Made by a program: the position numbers and the translations under genes
Assembly: GCF_023100945.1 (NCBI RefSeq)
Contig: NZ_CP064689.1
Coordinates: 4,384,001-4,448,000, forward strand
Direction: 5' to 3'
Source: Bradyrhizobium sp. 200
Lineage (GTDB): Bacteria > Pseudomonadota > Alphaproteobacteria > Rhizobiales > Xanthobacteraceae
Length of the DNA stretch: 64,000 nucleotides
In this document: positions 49,664-58,909 of the stretch, in pieces
How positions within the stretch are numbered: position 1 is the stretch's first letter
Layout of the letters: each line of letters starts with the position of its first letter
Notes under the pieces: generated by a model
Seen by the model: the letters and a program-made list of their open reading frames with translations, nothing else
Database searches by the model: none
Told to the model about the DNA's origin: nothing

Positions 49664-49951
49664 CATCCGTCCGGAAGTCCCCAACTACCTCTGCACCACG
49701 CACGCATCTATGCGGTGGTACGAGCTTTGCAACGCCAAGCCGTCCCGCGGCGTTGATTTCGCTAGAACCGTTCAAACCATTGTTGCCCGAAACGATTAAA
49801 GCCCAAAGAGCAAATGTGATCGGTGCGGCTGTAATGTGTGCATTGTGTGTGAACACGCAAACTTTATCGCAGTGCAACAGGGTTAACCGCAACTCCCTTG
49901 CCGTCAATCCACGCGGTGACGAACGCGAAACGAAGCTATAGTGTCCTTGAT

Positions 49952-51757
49952 ATGAGTGACGTCAACACCGAAACCCAGGCTCCGAAGACCTTCAACGCCG
50001 AAGCCTTCGCCATGAACATCGCGAAGGCGATGGAGACGAGCGGCCAGGCGCTCGCGGCCTATCTCAAGCCGCGCGAGAACGGCGAGCCGAAGGACAAGCC
50101 GCCCAGCGAAATCGGTGAGGTCATCAAAACGTTCTCTGCGGTCGCGGAGTACTGGCTCTCCGACAAGGATCGCGCCGCGGAGCTGCAGACCAAGATGGGC
50201 AAGGCCTATCTCGACCTCTGGGGCGTGGCGGCGCGCCGCATGGCCGGCGAACAGGCGACGTCTGCGATCGAGCCGTCACCGCGCGACAAGCGCTTCAAGG
50301 ATCCGGAGTGGAAATCGAACCAGTTTTTCGATTTCGTGCTGCAACTCTATCTGCTCACCACGCAATGGGCGCAGGCCCTGGTGAAGAACGCCGAAGGCAT
50401 CGATCCGCATACCCGCAAGAAGGCCGAATTCTACGTTCAGCAGATCACCAACGCGATCGCGCCGTCGAATTTCGTTCTCACCAATCCGGAAGTACTGCGC
50501 GAGACGCTGGCCTCGAACGGCGACAACCTCGTTCGCGGCATGAAGATGCTCGCCGAGGACATCGAAGCCGGACGCGGCACGCTGCGCATCCGCCAGTCCG
50601 ATCCGACGAACCTCGTCGTTGGCGTCAACATGGCGACCACGCCGGGCAAGGTGATCTTCCAGAACGAGCTGATGCAGCTCATCCAGTACACGCCGACCAC
50701 GGAGACGGTGCTGCGCACGCCGCTCCTGATCGTGCCGCCCTGGATCAACAAGTTCTACATTCTCGATCTCAAGCCGGAAAAATCCTACATAAAATGGTGC
50801 GTCGACCAGGGCATCACCGTGTTCGTGATCTCCTGGGTCAATCCGGACAAGGAGCTCGGCAAGAAGACCTTTGACGACTACATGAAGGAAGGCCCGCTCA
50901 CGGCAATGGACGTCATCGAAAAGGTGACGGGTGAGATGAAGGTCCATACCGCCGGCTATTGCGTCGGCGGCACCCTGCTCGCCTCGACGCTGGCCTGGCT
51001 CGCCGAGAAGCGGCGCCAGCGCGTCACTTCGGCGACGTTCTTTGCGGCGCAGGTCGACTTCACCCATGCCGGCGATTTGCTCGTGTTTGTCGATGAAGAC
51101 CAGATTTCGACGCTCGAGCGCGAAATGGAAGAAAGAGGCGTTCTCGAAGGCAGCAAGATGGCCATGGCCTTCAACATGCTGCGCTCCAACGACCTGATCT
51201 GGTCCTATGTCGTCAGCAACTATCTGAAGGGACAGGCGCCCTCCTCGTTCGACCTGCTGCACTGGAATTCCGACGCCACGCGGATGCCGGCGGCCAACCA
51301 TTCCTACTACTTGCGCAACTGCTATCTGGAAAACCGGCTCACCTCCGGCAGCATGGTGCTCGACAACACGCTGCTCGACCTGTCGAAGGTCAAGGTGCCC
51401 GTCTACAATCTGGCGACCCGCGAAGACCACATCGCGCCGGCGGATTCGGTGCTCTACGGCTCGCAGTTCTTCGGCGGCCCGGTCCGATATGTGCTCTCCG
51501 GGTCGGGTCACATCGCAGGCGTGGTCAACCCGCCGGCAGCGGGCAAGTACCAGTACTGGACCAACGACAACATCAAGGACATCACGCTCGCCGACTGGGT
51601 GAAGAGCGCGACCGAGCACAAGGGTTCGTGGTGGCCCGACTGGGCGCAGTGGCTGGAGGGCCTCGACGCCGAGCGCGTGCCTGCGCGCGCCGTCGGCTCC
51701 GAGCAGATGCCGCCGATCGAGGACGCGCCCGGCAGCTATGTCAAGGTCCGCGCATAG
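49952..51757 (+). CDS. phaC: Class I poly(3-hydroxyalkanoate) synthase
   Basis: 601 residues. The PhaC_N region ([20 protein letters not shown]) precedes the alpha/beta-hydrolase core with the lipase-like box GYCVGGT, in which Cys ~337 replaces the usual Ser, Asp in [12 protein letters not shown] and His in [14 protein letters not shown]. It polymerises hydroxyacyl-CoA to PHA granules in the cytoplasm. The first 40 residues are acidic and may be disordered. No phasin or depolymerase gene is adjacent. Confidence 0.95.
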   Translation: MSDVNTETQAPKTFNAEAFAMNIAKAMETSGQALAAYLKPRENGEPKDKPPSEIGEVIKTFSAVAEYWLSDKDRAAELQTKMGKAYLDLWGVAARRMAGEQATSAIEPSPRDKRFKDPEWKSNQFFDFVLQLYLLTTQWAQALVKNAEGIDPHTRKKAEFYVQQITNAIAPSNFVLTNPEVLRETLASNGDNLVRGMKMLAEDIEAGRGTLRIRQSDPTNLVVGVNMATTPGKVIFQNELMQLIQYTPTTETVLRTPLLIVPPWINKFYILDLKPEKSYIKWCVDQGITVFVISWVNPDKELGKKTFDDYMKEGPLTAMDVIEKVTGEMKVHTAGYCVGGTLLASTLAWLAEKRRQRVTSATFFAAQVDFTHAGDLLVFVDEDQISTLEREMEERGVLEGSKMAMAFNMLRSNDLIWSYVVSNYLKGQAPSSFDLLHWNSDATRMPAANHSYYLRNCYLENRLTSGSMVLDNTLLDLSKVKVPVYNLATREDHIAPADSVLYGSQFFGGPVRYVLSGSGHIAGVVNPPAAGKYQYWTNDNIKDITLADWVKSATEHKGSWWPDWAQWLEGLDAERVPARAVGSEQMPPIEDAPGSYVKVRA

Positions 51758-51827
51758 CGCTGCCGCGCGCGGTTCGCTATAATCAGCCGTCCCGCGCCGG
51801 GATTCGAAATCGTTTGAGGGGGAACCA

Positions 51828-52226
51828 ATGACGCGTGAATTGTTCTGGCTGACTCTGACCGTGATTTTGACCGGGATCTTGTGGGTCCCCTACATCATCA
51901 ATCGCTGTCAGGTGCGCGGGCTCTCCGGCGCCATGGCCAACCCCTCGCGCAACGACAAGCCGCATGCGGACTGGGCCAACCGGCTGATGTTCGCGCATGA
52001 CAACGCGATCGAGAATTTGATCATCTTCGCGCCGCTGGTCCTGATCCTCAACGCCATCGACTATTCCGACAGATGGACGGTGATGGCCTGCGCGGTGTAT
52101 TTCTGGGCCCGCGTCGCGCATCTGATCGTCTACACGCTGGGCCTGCCGGTATTCCGCACGCTGGCCTTCACCGTCGGCTTCCTGGCGCAGGCCGTGCTGG
52201 CGCTGGCGATCTTCAAGGTGGTGTGA
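51828..52226 (+). CDS. MAPEG family membrane protein
   Basis: 132 residues with four predicted helices: LFWLTLTVILTGILWVPYII, NRLMFAHDNAIENLIIFAPL, VYFWARVAHLIVYTLGLPVF and AFTVGFLAQAVLALAIFKVV. The A-x-x-N-x-x-E-N and R-x-x-H-x-x-x-Y patterns match the MAPEG superfamily of eicosanoid/glutathione membrane proteins. Start ATG 51828 follows GAGGGGG. Substrate unknown. Confidence 0.88.
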   Translation: MTRELFWLTLTVILTGILWVPYIINRCQVRGLSGAMANPSRNDKPHADWANRLMFAHDNAIENLIIFAPLVLILNAIDYSDRWTVMACAVYFWARVAHLIVYTLGLPVFRTLAFTVGFLAQAVLALAIFKVV

Positions 52227-52281
52227 CGTCAGCCCAACCGCTGCCCGCATATCGGCAGCGGCTGTTTCGCAACATTTCTCG

Positions 52282-53487
52282 TCAGGTCGCGGCAGCCCCG
52301 ATCGTCGGGCGGCGACGGCTGAGCCAAAGCAGGGCCAAGAAGGCGCCACACGAACATAGCATCGCGAGACCAAGAAGAGCGTCGCTGCCAAAACGCGTCA
52401 GCAAGCCGACGAGAACCGGAGGCGAAGCAGCGGAGATCAGATTAAGCGGCAACGCAATGCGCGAGGTCGCTTTGGCAAATTCCGCCTTGTCGTAGAACAC
52501 CAGCGGTATGGTCGCGCGCGCGACCGCGAACGCGCCGCTCCCCAGCCCATACAGCAAAATGAAGGCTGCGATTGCCCAGTGCGATCCGCCACTCATCATC
52601 AGAAGCAACATCGCCATCGGGAGCGCCAAGCCGGCAAACAAGCCCGTCGTGATCCCATCCCATCGTGCGGCGCCGAGAAAATCGAGACCTCGGGCGCTGA
52701 CCTGAATCACGCCCAACATGGAGCCGAAGGCGACGGCCTCCGGCGGCGACAGGCCCTCGGTCTTCAGCAACTCTATCAGCACGGCACTGAATCCGAAGGT
52801 AACGAAAGCATTTAGCGCAATCGCCGATACGATCAAATAGAACGTGCTTTTCCGCACGATGGCGAACCGGCTCGCCGGCGGTGCTGCCGTGCTGGCTTCG
52901 CCTGTCAATTCGCTTCGACGTGGCAATCCGAACGCGTAGAGAGGAAGGCAGACAAGGAGCATCATCCCGGCATAGACAAGACAGGTTCCGCGCCAGCCTG
53001 CCGCATGCGAAAGAAACGAGGTGGCCGGCCAAAAAATGCTGCTGGAAAGCCCAGTCACCAGCATGAGAGCGCCGATCGCACTCCTTGCGTTCCGGCCCGC
53101 AATCTCATTGAGCAGGATATAGGCGGCCGTGGTCAGCGTTGCGCTGCCGGCCGTTCCGAGGATGACCCATGCCGTGCAATACAGCACGGGGCCGTGTGCA
53201 AGCGACAGCAGGATGAATCCTGGTGCGGCGATGACGGTCCCGGCGATCATCACCCGGCGGGCTCCAAATCGCGTGAATGCCTTTGCCAGAATGGGAGCCC
53301 ACAAGCCCATGACAACGTAAAGGATCGAGCTGCCGGCGAATACCGCCGAGATATCCATGTGAAGATCGGCGGCCACTTGCGCGCCGATGACGGCAAGAAG
53401 GCCGACCGTGCCCCACCCAATGACCTGCGCGAACGCAAGAACAAACAACACACCGGCGATTTTCCTGCCGGACTCCGAGAATCGCAT
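52282..53487 (-). CDS. MFS transporter
   Basis: 401 residues from ATG 53487, 12 predicted helices. The N-terminal half shows FAQVIGWGTVGLLAVIGAQV and LYVVMGLWAPILAKAFTRFG (motif-A-like loop FTRFGARR). It looks like the MFS group that includes YbfB/aromatic efflux-like members, but no substrate can be assigned. It reads away from the island and is the last gene before it. Confidence 0.85.
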   Translation of the reverse strand: MRFSESGRKIAGVLFVLAFAQVIGWGTVGLLAVIGAQVAADLHMDISAVFAGSSILYVVMGLWAPILAKAFTRFGARRVMIAGTVIAAPGFILLSLAHGPVLYCTAWVILGTAGSATLTTAAYILLNEIAGRNARSAIGALMLVTGLSSSIFWPATSFLSHAAGWRGTCLVYAGMMLLVCLPLYAFGLPRRSELTGEASTAAPPASRFAIVRKSTFYLIVSAIALNAFVTFGFSAVLIELLKTEGLSPPEAVAFGSMLGVIQVSARGLDFLGAARWDGITTGLFAGLALPMAMLLLMMSGGSHWAIAAFILLYGLGSGAFAVARATIPLVFYDKAEFAKATSRIALPLNLISAASPPVLVGLLTRFGSDALLGLAMLCSCGAFLALLWLSRRRPTIGAAAT

Positions 53488-53565
53488 CTTTTTCTTCGCC
53501 TGCCCAGAAGCAACCCTGCACATTCGCAGATTTCATGTGTCGATCTGATGACAGCACCGCGGGCG

Positions 53566-53755
53566 TCAGGGGTTCTTCCGGGTCACGACGAACAGGGCCT
53601 CGACCTCGACGAGATCATGAAACAGCAGCGTCTCGACTGGACGTCCGAGACGGCGTGATGCGACATCAGCCATTTCCGGCGATCCGTCGGTTGGCAGGAC
53701 ATTGAAGCCCCACGCCAGCATTTCTGCCGCGTCGCCGCCGGCGCGCATCCGAGTT
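53566..53755 (-). pseudogene. Methyltransferase remnant, partial duplicate of the gene at 55543-56154
   Basis: The frame reads AGGDAAEMLAWGFNVLPTDG then SPEMADVASRRLGRPVETLL and FHDLVEVEALFVVTRKNP. It matches the intact copy around AGGDTAEMLARGFDVRATDG and LFHELDEIEAYD, but jumps from the LFHDL region straight to the C-terminal LFVVTRK, i.e. a central deletion. It has lost the N-terminal part as well. About 80% identical at base level over the shared 120 bp by eye. Confidence 0.85.
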
Positions 53756-53849
53756 GTGGCGGTTGTTAGGGGGTTTTGCCACAGGGTCGTGTGTGGTACC
53801 TGTTGCACATACCTTTATGGTTGTGGACTAAGTTGGGCTGGGCGACAGA

Positions 53850-54863
53850 ATGCTGCGTGAAATCATTCAAGAAGAAATTCCAGGTCCGCAGGATTTTTCC
53901 GCATCGATCGCTGATCTTCCAATCGACAGCTTCGGTATGGTTGTTCTTCGTGGCCGCGTCGAAGCTGCGCTCGGGCGTCCAGTCAGCGACGACGTATGGG
54001 GCAGAATTGAAACCCTGAACGATGTTCTGGCGCTTTCCTCAGAGGAGAGCGCTTCGCGCCCCGTCGGCTCTTCATCTCGGATGCGCCGCTCCTATTCGGT
54101 AAACATGCCGCAGATGGCTATGGGCGGCCTTTCGGAATCGTGGCTACTGAAGGAGCTTGGCGATTTGCACTGGGGCATGATCGCATCTGGGCTCGGCAGC
54201 CAGAGCTCCTCGATAACAGACGGAGGCGGCAATCGGTTGTACGCTACATTCACTCGGATTTGCTATTCGCTGCAGGAACCGCTTGGGACTATTTCCGAAA
54301 ACTCCAGCCTTGATTTGAGTGGTTCGATCTCGCGTTTCGGCGCCGGTACTTTCATTTCAGACATCAATCTAGGACATGATTTTGCGCCTGGCACAGCCCG
54401 ACTCATGTCTAATTTTTCTCGCCGCGGGAACGCTGACAACACCTCGCTTTTGAAGGGGCAGCCGATAATCCCCGAGGATTGCCGGATTCCGCAAATCGCG
54501 CTGCCCGCCTTCATGCTTGAATATCGTGATCGCAGATCGGCAAATCCGGATGCCGCCATCTTCGACTCCGAGTACGAGATAGTTCCGTTCCACGACATCA
54601 ACGGTGTGGGACTTCTGTACTTCGCGGCCTGTCCGATCATCAGCGACATCTGCTCACTGAGGTACTTTGCCGGTTTTTCAGCACTGAGTACGGTGGCGAG
54701 AGACGTTTATTATTTCGCCAACACGGACACCCAGGACTCCCTGATCTTTCGCATCCATAGGTGGGAATTGTCTGGATCGGTCCTGGACACGGAAACGTCA
54801 CTGTCGCGCAAGAGCGACGGAGCTTTGATGGCCTACCTCGTGACGAGAAAATCCAATGGCTAA
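53850..54863 (+). CDS. ACP-like domain fused to an LnmK-like (Pnap_2097 type) acyltransferase/decarboxylase domain
   Basis: 337 residues. Residues ~1-70 resemble an acyl carrier protein: MLREIIQEEIPGPQDFSASI then ADLPIDSFGMVVLRGRVEAA, with the phosphopantetheine-type serine in I-D-S-F-G-M (Ser27). From ~85 onward the sequence (NMPQMAMGGLSESWLLKELG, DLHWGMIASGLGSQSSSITD, GNRLYATFTRICYSL) looks like the LnmK/Pnap_2097 family, which adopts a double-hotdog fold and in LnmK acts as a bifunctional acyltransferase/decarboxylase. The start has no strong SD. The downstream gene overlaps by 8 bp. Family naming is from memory and should be verified. Confidence 0.75.
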   Translation: MLREIIQEEIPGPQDFSASIADLPIDSFGMVVLRGRVEAALGRPVSDDVWGRIETLNDVLALSSEESASRPVGSSSRMRRSYSVNMPQMAMGGLSESWLLKELGDLHWGMIASGLGSQSSSITDGGGNRLYATFTRICYSLQEPLGTISENSSLDLSGSISRFGAGTFISDINLGHDFAPGTARLMSNFSRRGNADNTSLLKGQPIIPEDCRIPQIALPAFMLEYRDRRSANPDAAIFDSEYEIVPFHDINGVGLLYFAACPIISDICSLRYFAGFSALSTVARDVYYFANTDTQDSLIFRIHRWELSGSVLDTETSLSRKSDGALMAYLVTRKSNG

Positions 54864-55446
54864 AGCCTACATATTCGGTGGCGGCGGCCACGCTCGCGTG
54901 ATTGCGTCCTTTTTGTCTGTCGCGCCAATTTTCGTTGTTCAAAAGCGGGACGGCGACGACACCCTGTCAGAGGACGAATACTTTTCCGAACTCCCGGCCG
55001 GCAATGTGTACCTCGGTATAGGTTCAAACGCGGTTCGTGCGCGGTGCGCGGCGCGGCTACGTGCTGTGGGGGCGATTCTGCCGCCGTGCGTAGCCCCCAA
55101 TGCCTTCGTAGCAAGAGACGCAGAAGTGGAGAGCGGCGCTGTGATATGTGCCGGAGCTTTGGTCGGATCGAAAGCAAGAATCGGTCGGGACACGATCATC
55201 AACTCGCTTTCCAGCGTCGATCATGATTGTGTCCTCGGCGACCTGTCGCAAGTGGCCGCCGGCGTTACATTTGGTGGCACCGTAACAACCGGCTTCAACT
55301 GCTTTTTTGGGATCAAGAGCGCGATTATTTCAAACAAGACTATCGGCGACAACGTCCAGATAATGGCCGGATCTCTCATCGTCTCGAACGTCGAGTCAAA
55401 TGTTATGATGGGTGGAAATCCGGCTCGACTTGTCCGACGGCTATAG
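54856..55446 (+). CDS. NeuD/PglD-like sugar O- or N-acyltransferase
   Basis: 196 residues. An N-terminal Rossmann-like domain (MAKAYIFGGGGHARVIASFL) binds sugar nucleotide in PglD relatives, and a left-handed beta-helix follows: AFVARDAEVESGAVICAGAL, GSKARIGRDTIINSLSSVDH (catalytic His in VDHD), LGDLSQVAAGVTFGGTVTTG, ending MMGGNPARLVRRL. It likely transfers an acyl group from acyl-CoA or acyl-ACP. It overlaps the preceding ACP-fusion gene by 8 bp (ATGGCTAA), so they are translationally coupled. Confidence 0.9.
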   Translation: MAKAYIFGGGGHARVIASFLSVAPIFVVQKRDGDDTLSEDEYFSELPAGNVYLGIGSNAVRARCAARLRAVGAILPPCVAPNAFVARDAEVESGAVICAGALVGSKARIGRDTIINSLSSVDHDCVLGDLSQVAAGVTFGGTVTTGFNCFFGIKSAIISNKTIGDNVQIMAGSLIVSNVESNVMMGGNPARLVRRL

Positions 55447-55542
55447 TTCTTTGTCCGCGATTGCAGTCGTCGCGACGCCCAAGCGCGTCACGACAAAACT
55501 GATCAGCTACCCGTCGGCCAAGCCCAGCATGGTGTGAGCGGC

Positions 55543-56154
55543 TCAGCCGCCTTTACGAGCCACGACGAACAGCATCGAAGCCATCTTGTCGTCGAATCCT
55601 ATGACTTCGCCGCTTTCGATCGACAGCGCGTTCCAGCTCCCCGCCACGGCGTAGGTCGCACGCAGCCATTCGGGCGACGGGTAATTGTAATAGCGATTGA
55701 GCGTGTCACGGCCGCCGCCGTCGCCTTCCTTGTAGCTGGCGTAGAAAACGCCCGCAGGCCTCAGCGCGCGCCAGATCCGCGCAAGAACATCCGCGAGCTC
55801 CGGCCTCGGCACATGAAGCAGACAGGCATTGGCCCAGACGGCGTCATAGGCCTCGATCTCATCGAGTTCATGAAACAGCAGCGTCTCGACGGTGCGGCCG
55901 AGATGCTTTGACGCGACATCAGCCATTTCCGGCGATCCGTCCGTCGCGCGCACATCAAACCCACGCGCCAGCATTTCCGCGGTGTCGCCGCCGGCACCGC
56001 AGCCGAGTTCGAGGATGGAAGCGCCCGGCGGAAGCTGTGCCAGAAACGCCGTCAGCCGCGCCTGGCGCGAGGTGAACGTGCGCCCGGCATAGGCCTCGGC
56101 GTTGCCGCGATAGAACTGCAGCGTCTCCTCGTCCACCGCAGCACCTCGTGTCAT
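55543..56154 (-). CDS. Class I SAM-dependent methyltransferase (intact copy)
   Basis: 203 residues from ATG 56154, overlapping the argC stop by 4 bp (ATGA). SAM motif I GASILELGCGAGGDTAEMLA, acidic loop VRATDGSPEMADVASKHL, motif II-like LLFHELDEIEAYDAVWANAC, and a Tyr-rich C-terminal part (RDTLNRYYNYPSPEWLRATY). It resembles tellurite-resistance TehB/Tam-type small methyltransferases. A decayed partial copy lies at 53566-53755, on the other side of the two-gene island. Confidence 0.88.
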   Translation of the reverse strand: MTRGAAVDEETLQFYRGNAEAYAGRTFTSRQARLTAFLAQLPPGASILELGCGAGGDTAEMLARGFDVRATDGSPEMADVASKHLGRTVETLLFHELDEIEAYDAVWANACLLHVPRPELADVLARIWRALRPAGVFYASYKEGDGGGRDTLNRYYNYPSPEWLRATYAVAGSWNALSIESGEVIGFDDKMASMLFVVARKGG

Positions 56155-57200
56155 GGGAACAGCGCGATCTGTTCCAGCCCCGCCGTTTCGGGGAGCCCGA
56201 ACATCAGGTTCATGTTCTGAATCGCCTGTCCGGCCGACCCCTTCACCAGATTGTCGAGCGTGGAAATCACGATCGCCCGGTTCTTGACGCGGTCGGCGAC
56301 GACGCCGATCTGCACATAGTTGGAGCCGCGCACGTTCTGGGTCTGCGGCAGCACGCCCTTCTTCGCAACATGCACGAAGGGTTCGTTGGCGTAAGCTTTC
56401 TCCAGCGCGGTTCGCAGATCGTCCGGCGTCGCGCCGTTGAGCTTGACATAGGAGGTGCACAGTTCGCCGCGCGCCATCGGGATAAGATGCGGCGTGAAGT
56501 TGACCGTCACCGCCGAGCCGGCGGCGACGCCGATCTCCTGCTCGATCTCAGGCGCGTGCCGGTGGGTGCCGACCGAATAGGGCGACAGCCCCTCACCCGC
56601 CTCGCTGAACAGCGTGCTCTGCTTCAATCCGCGTCCGGCGCCGGTAACCCCCGATTTTGCATCGATGACGATATCGTCGACGTCGATCAATCTGGCCTTC
56701 GCAAGCGGCACCAGCGCGAGCAGCGCCGCGGTCGGATAGCAGCCGGGACAAGCGACCAGCCGCGCGGAGGTGATCTTCTCCCGGTAAAACTCGGTGAGGC
56801 CGTACACGGCTTCGCCCTGCAGTTCGAGCGCCCGGTGCTCATGGCCGTACCATTGCGCATAAGTGTCCTTGTCGCGCAGTCGGAAGTCGGCCGACATATC
56901 GAGAACCTTGATTTTGGGATTTGCCTTGAGGACGGCGGCGATGATCTCCTGCGTGGTGCCGTGCGGCAGCCCGCAGAGCACCGCATCGAGGCTGGTCCAG
57001 TCGACCTTTTCCCATTCCACGAGCTTCGGCAGATCCAGCATGAAGAAATGCGGAAACACCTCGCCCATCGACTTGCCGGCGTGGGTATTGGCTGTCAGAG
57101 CCGTGATCTCGGCATTCGGATGCCGCGCCAACAGGCGCACTGCGTCGGCTCCGGTGTAGCCGGAGGCGCCGAGAATGCCGACCTTCTTCGAACTCATCAC
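56151..57200 (-). CDS. argC: N-acetyl-gamma-glutamyl-phosphate reductase, type 1
   Basis: 349 residues. NADP site KVGILGASGYTGADAVRLLA, CGLPHGTTQEIIAAVL, SADFRLRD, catalytic Cys in LVACPGCYPTAALLALVPLA, GVTGAGRGLKQSTLFSEAGE, and HRHAPEIEQEIG. It reduces N-acetylglutamyl phosphate in arginine synthesis. A second, shorter argC-type gene lies 33 bp upstream on the same strand. Confidence 0.93.
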   Translation of the reverse strand: MMSSKKVGILGASGYTGADAVRLLARHPNAEITALTANTHAGKSMGEVFPHFFMLDLPKLVEWEKVDWTSLDAVLCGLPHGTTQEIIAAVLKANPKIKVLDMSADFRLRDKDTYAQWYGHEHRALELQGEAVYGLTEFYREKITSARLVACPGCYPTAALLALVPLAKARLIDVDDIVIDAKSGVTGAGRGLKQSTLFSEAGEGLSPYSVGTHRHAPEIEQEIGVAAGSAVTVNFTPHLIPMARGELCTSYVKLNGATPDDLRTALEKAYANEPFVHVAKKGVLPQTQNVRGSNYVQIGVVADRVKNRAIVISTLDNLVKGSAGQAIQNMNLMFGLPETAGLEQIALFP

Positions 57201-57233
57201 GCGTTCCTTTCAGGCGTCATTTGCAGGCGTCAT

Positions 57234-58226
57234 TTATTTCTCGGCCAGGCCCAGCATCAGCCGCATGTTCTGCACGGCGGCACCCGACGCACCCTTGCCC
57301 AGATTGTCGAGCCGCGCGACCAGCACCGCCTGACGATGCTTTTCGCTGGCAAAGACGTAGAGCTCGAGCTTGTTGGTCTCGTTGAGCGCCTCGGGCTCGA
57401 TACGGCCGCCCCTGGTCGCCGCATTCTCGAACGGCATCACCGAGACGTAGGCGCTGCCGGCATAGCGCTTGGCCAGCGCAGCGTGCAGGTCGGCTCCGCT
57501 GGGCTTGCCGGTCAGCGTGTCGAGATGCAGCGGCACCGAGACCAGCATGCCCTGCCGATAATTGCCGACCGATGGCACGAAGATCGGGCGCCGCGTCAGC
57601 CTTGAGTAAAGCTGCGTCTCCGGCAGATGCTTGTGCTCGAAGCCGAGGCCATACAGTTCGAAGGACGGCGCGCTGCCATCCTCGAAACTCGCGATCATCG
57701 ACTTGCCGCCGCCCGAATAGCCGCTGACCGCATTGATGGTGACGGGGTCGTCCGCCGGCAACAGGCCGGCATCGACCAGCGGCCGCAGCAGCGCAATGCC
57801 GCCGGTCGGATAGCAGCCGGGATTGGAGACCTTGCGCGCGGTCCGAATCTTGTCAGCCTGGTCAGGCGTGAGTTCCGGAAAGCCGTACGTCCAGTCGCTG
57901 GCCACACGAAAAGCCGTCGACGCGTCGAGCACCTTGGGAGCCGAAGCGCCCATGCTGTCGATCAGTGCAACGGTTTCTTTCGCGGCATCGTCGGGCAGGC
58001 AGAGGATGACGAGATCCACCTCCTCCATCAGCGCCCGCTTGGCGCCGGCATCCTTGCGCTTCTCCTCGGCAATGCTCTTCACGACGACGTCGTTCTGCAG
58101 CCGAAGGCGCTCCTGGATGCCGAGCCCCGTCGTTCCGGAGGCGCCGTCAACGAACACGGCCGGCTTGATCGAGGCGCCCACGGTCTTGCCGGTGATCTTG
58201 GGCTGCTGGCTGTCGGTGAGGGTCAT
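57234..58226 (-). CDS. argC: N-acetyl-gamma-glutamyl-phosphate reductase, type 2
   Basis: 330 residues of the distinct ArgC type 2 group: PAVFVDGASGTTGLGIQERL (NADP loop), VILCLPDDAAKETVALIDSM, KVLDASTAFRVASDWTYGFP, catalytic Cys in SNPGCYPTGGIALLRPLVDA, SGYSGGGKSMIASFEDGSAP, and LPETQLYSRLTRRPIFVPSV. Type 2 enzymes are typical of rhizobia and some other proteobacteria. Overlaps paiB by 4 bp. Confidence 0.93.
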   Translation of the reverse strand: MTLTDSQQPKITGKTVGASIKPAVFVDGASGTTGLGIQERLRLQNDVVVKSIAEEKRKDAGAKRALMEEVDLVILCLPDDAAKETVALIDSMGASAPKVLDASTAFRVASDWTYGFPELTPDQADKIRTARKVSNPGCYPTGGIALLRPLVDAGLLPADDPVTINAVSGYSGGGKSMIASFEDGSAPSFELYGLGFEHKHLPETQLYSRLTRRPIFVPSVGNYRQGMLVSVPLHLDTLTGKPSGADLHAALAKRYAGSAYVSVMPFENAATRGGRIEPEALNETNKLELYVFASEKHRQAVLVARLDNLGKGASGAAVQNMRLMLGLAEK

Positions 58227-58909
58227 GGCACGCTCCTTTCGAGCTGGTTCGCTTCGTTGGCAAAGGCCTCTTGGTTTGCAAACGCCTTGGGCCGTGCCTC
58301 TTTCATCAAATGCGCAATCTGCTGCGCGCCAGAACCGGCCTGCGCGGCCAGTGCCCCCGCAACCGCTGCATAGTCGGTCTCGGATTTGTGCTGGTTTAGC
58401 TTGAAGCTGCCCTCCACCTCTTCAACCGTCATCTCAAGACCCACAATCGCTTTCTTCATCGCTTCCAGCCGCCCTGCCGTCATCTTCGACGACAGCCACG
58501 GCTTTTTCGGCAACAGCCGCTCCTCGAACTTGGCGCTGAGCGTCTCGATCTGCTCGGCGAGTTCATCGTCGGACATCGCCCGGACCGGGCCGGTCAGGTG
58601 CACGGCCTGGTAGAGCCAGGTCGGCACTTGATCGGGCGAGGCATACCAGTCCGGCGACACATAGGCATCCGCGCCGGTGACGGCCAGCAGCCAGGACGTC
58701 GTCCCGTCCGCGAACTTTACCAGCGGATTGTGACGCGCGACGTGGAACGCTGCGCGCGGCGTGCCGTCATTGGCCGAGGTGAGATAGAACGGCAGCGACG
58801 AGGCGAGCGGCTTCTTGCCGTCCCACGCGCAGGCCAGCCCAAAGCCGCGCGCTTCCGCGAACGCCAGGCTCGCGGCGCGGTCGGACTTGAACGGTGGAGG
58901 CGTATACAT
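58223..58909 (-). CDS. PaiB family FMN-binding negative transcriptional regulator-like protein
   Basis: 228 residues of the FMN_bind_2/PaiB family: MYTPPPFKSDRAASLAFAEA, SLPFYLTSANDGTPRAAFHV (conserved L-P), HVARHNPLVKFADGTTSWLL, YVSPDWYASPDQVPTWLYQA (Y-x-S-P-x-W-Y), and KPWLSSKMTAGRLEAMKKAI. Bacillus PaiB was described as a regulator of sporulation and protease genes; most relatives are probably FMN-binding enzymes. It is translationally coupled (ATGA) to argC type 2. Confidence 0.9.
   Translation of the reverse strand: MYTPPPFKSDRAASLAFAEARGFGLACAWDGKKPLASSLPFYLTSANDGTPRAAFHVARHNPLVKFADGTTSWLLAVTGADAYVSPDWYASPDQVPTWLYQAVHLTGPVRAMSDDELAEQIETLSAKFEERLLPKKPWLSSKMTAGRLEAMKKAIVGLEMTVEEVEGSFKLNQHKSETDYAAVAGALAAQAGSGAQQIAHLMKEARPKAFANQEAFANEANQLERSVP

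Noticed and set aside
50276..51619. 447-codon open frame antisense to phaC
   Set aside because: Same codon-bias effect; the His/Arg/Gly-rich product resembles no protein family and phaC is clear on the plus strand.
56148..57605. 485-codon plus-strand frame over the two argC genes
   Set aside because: Spans the argC1/argC2 boundary antisense to both, without SD or recognisable motifs.
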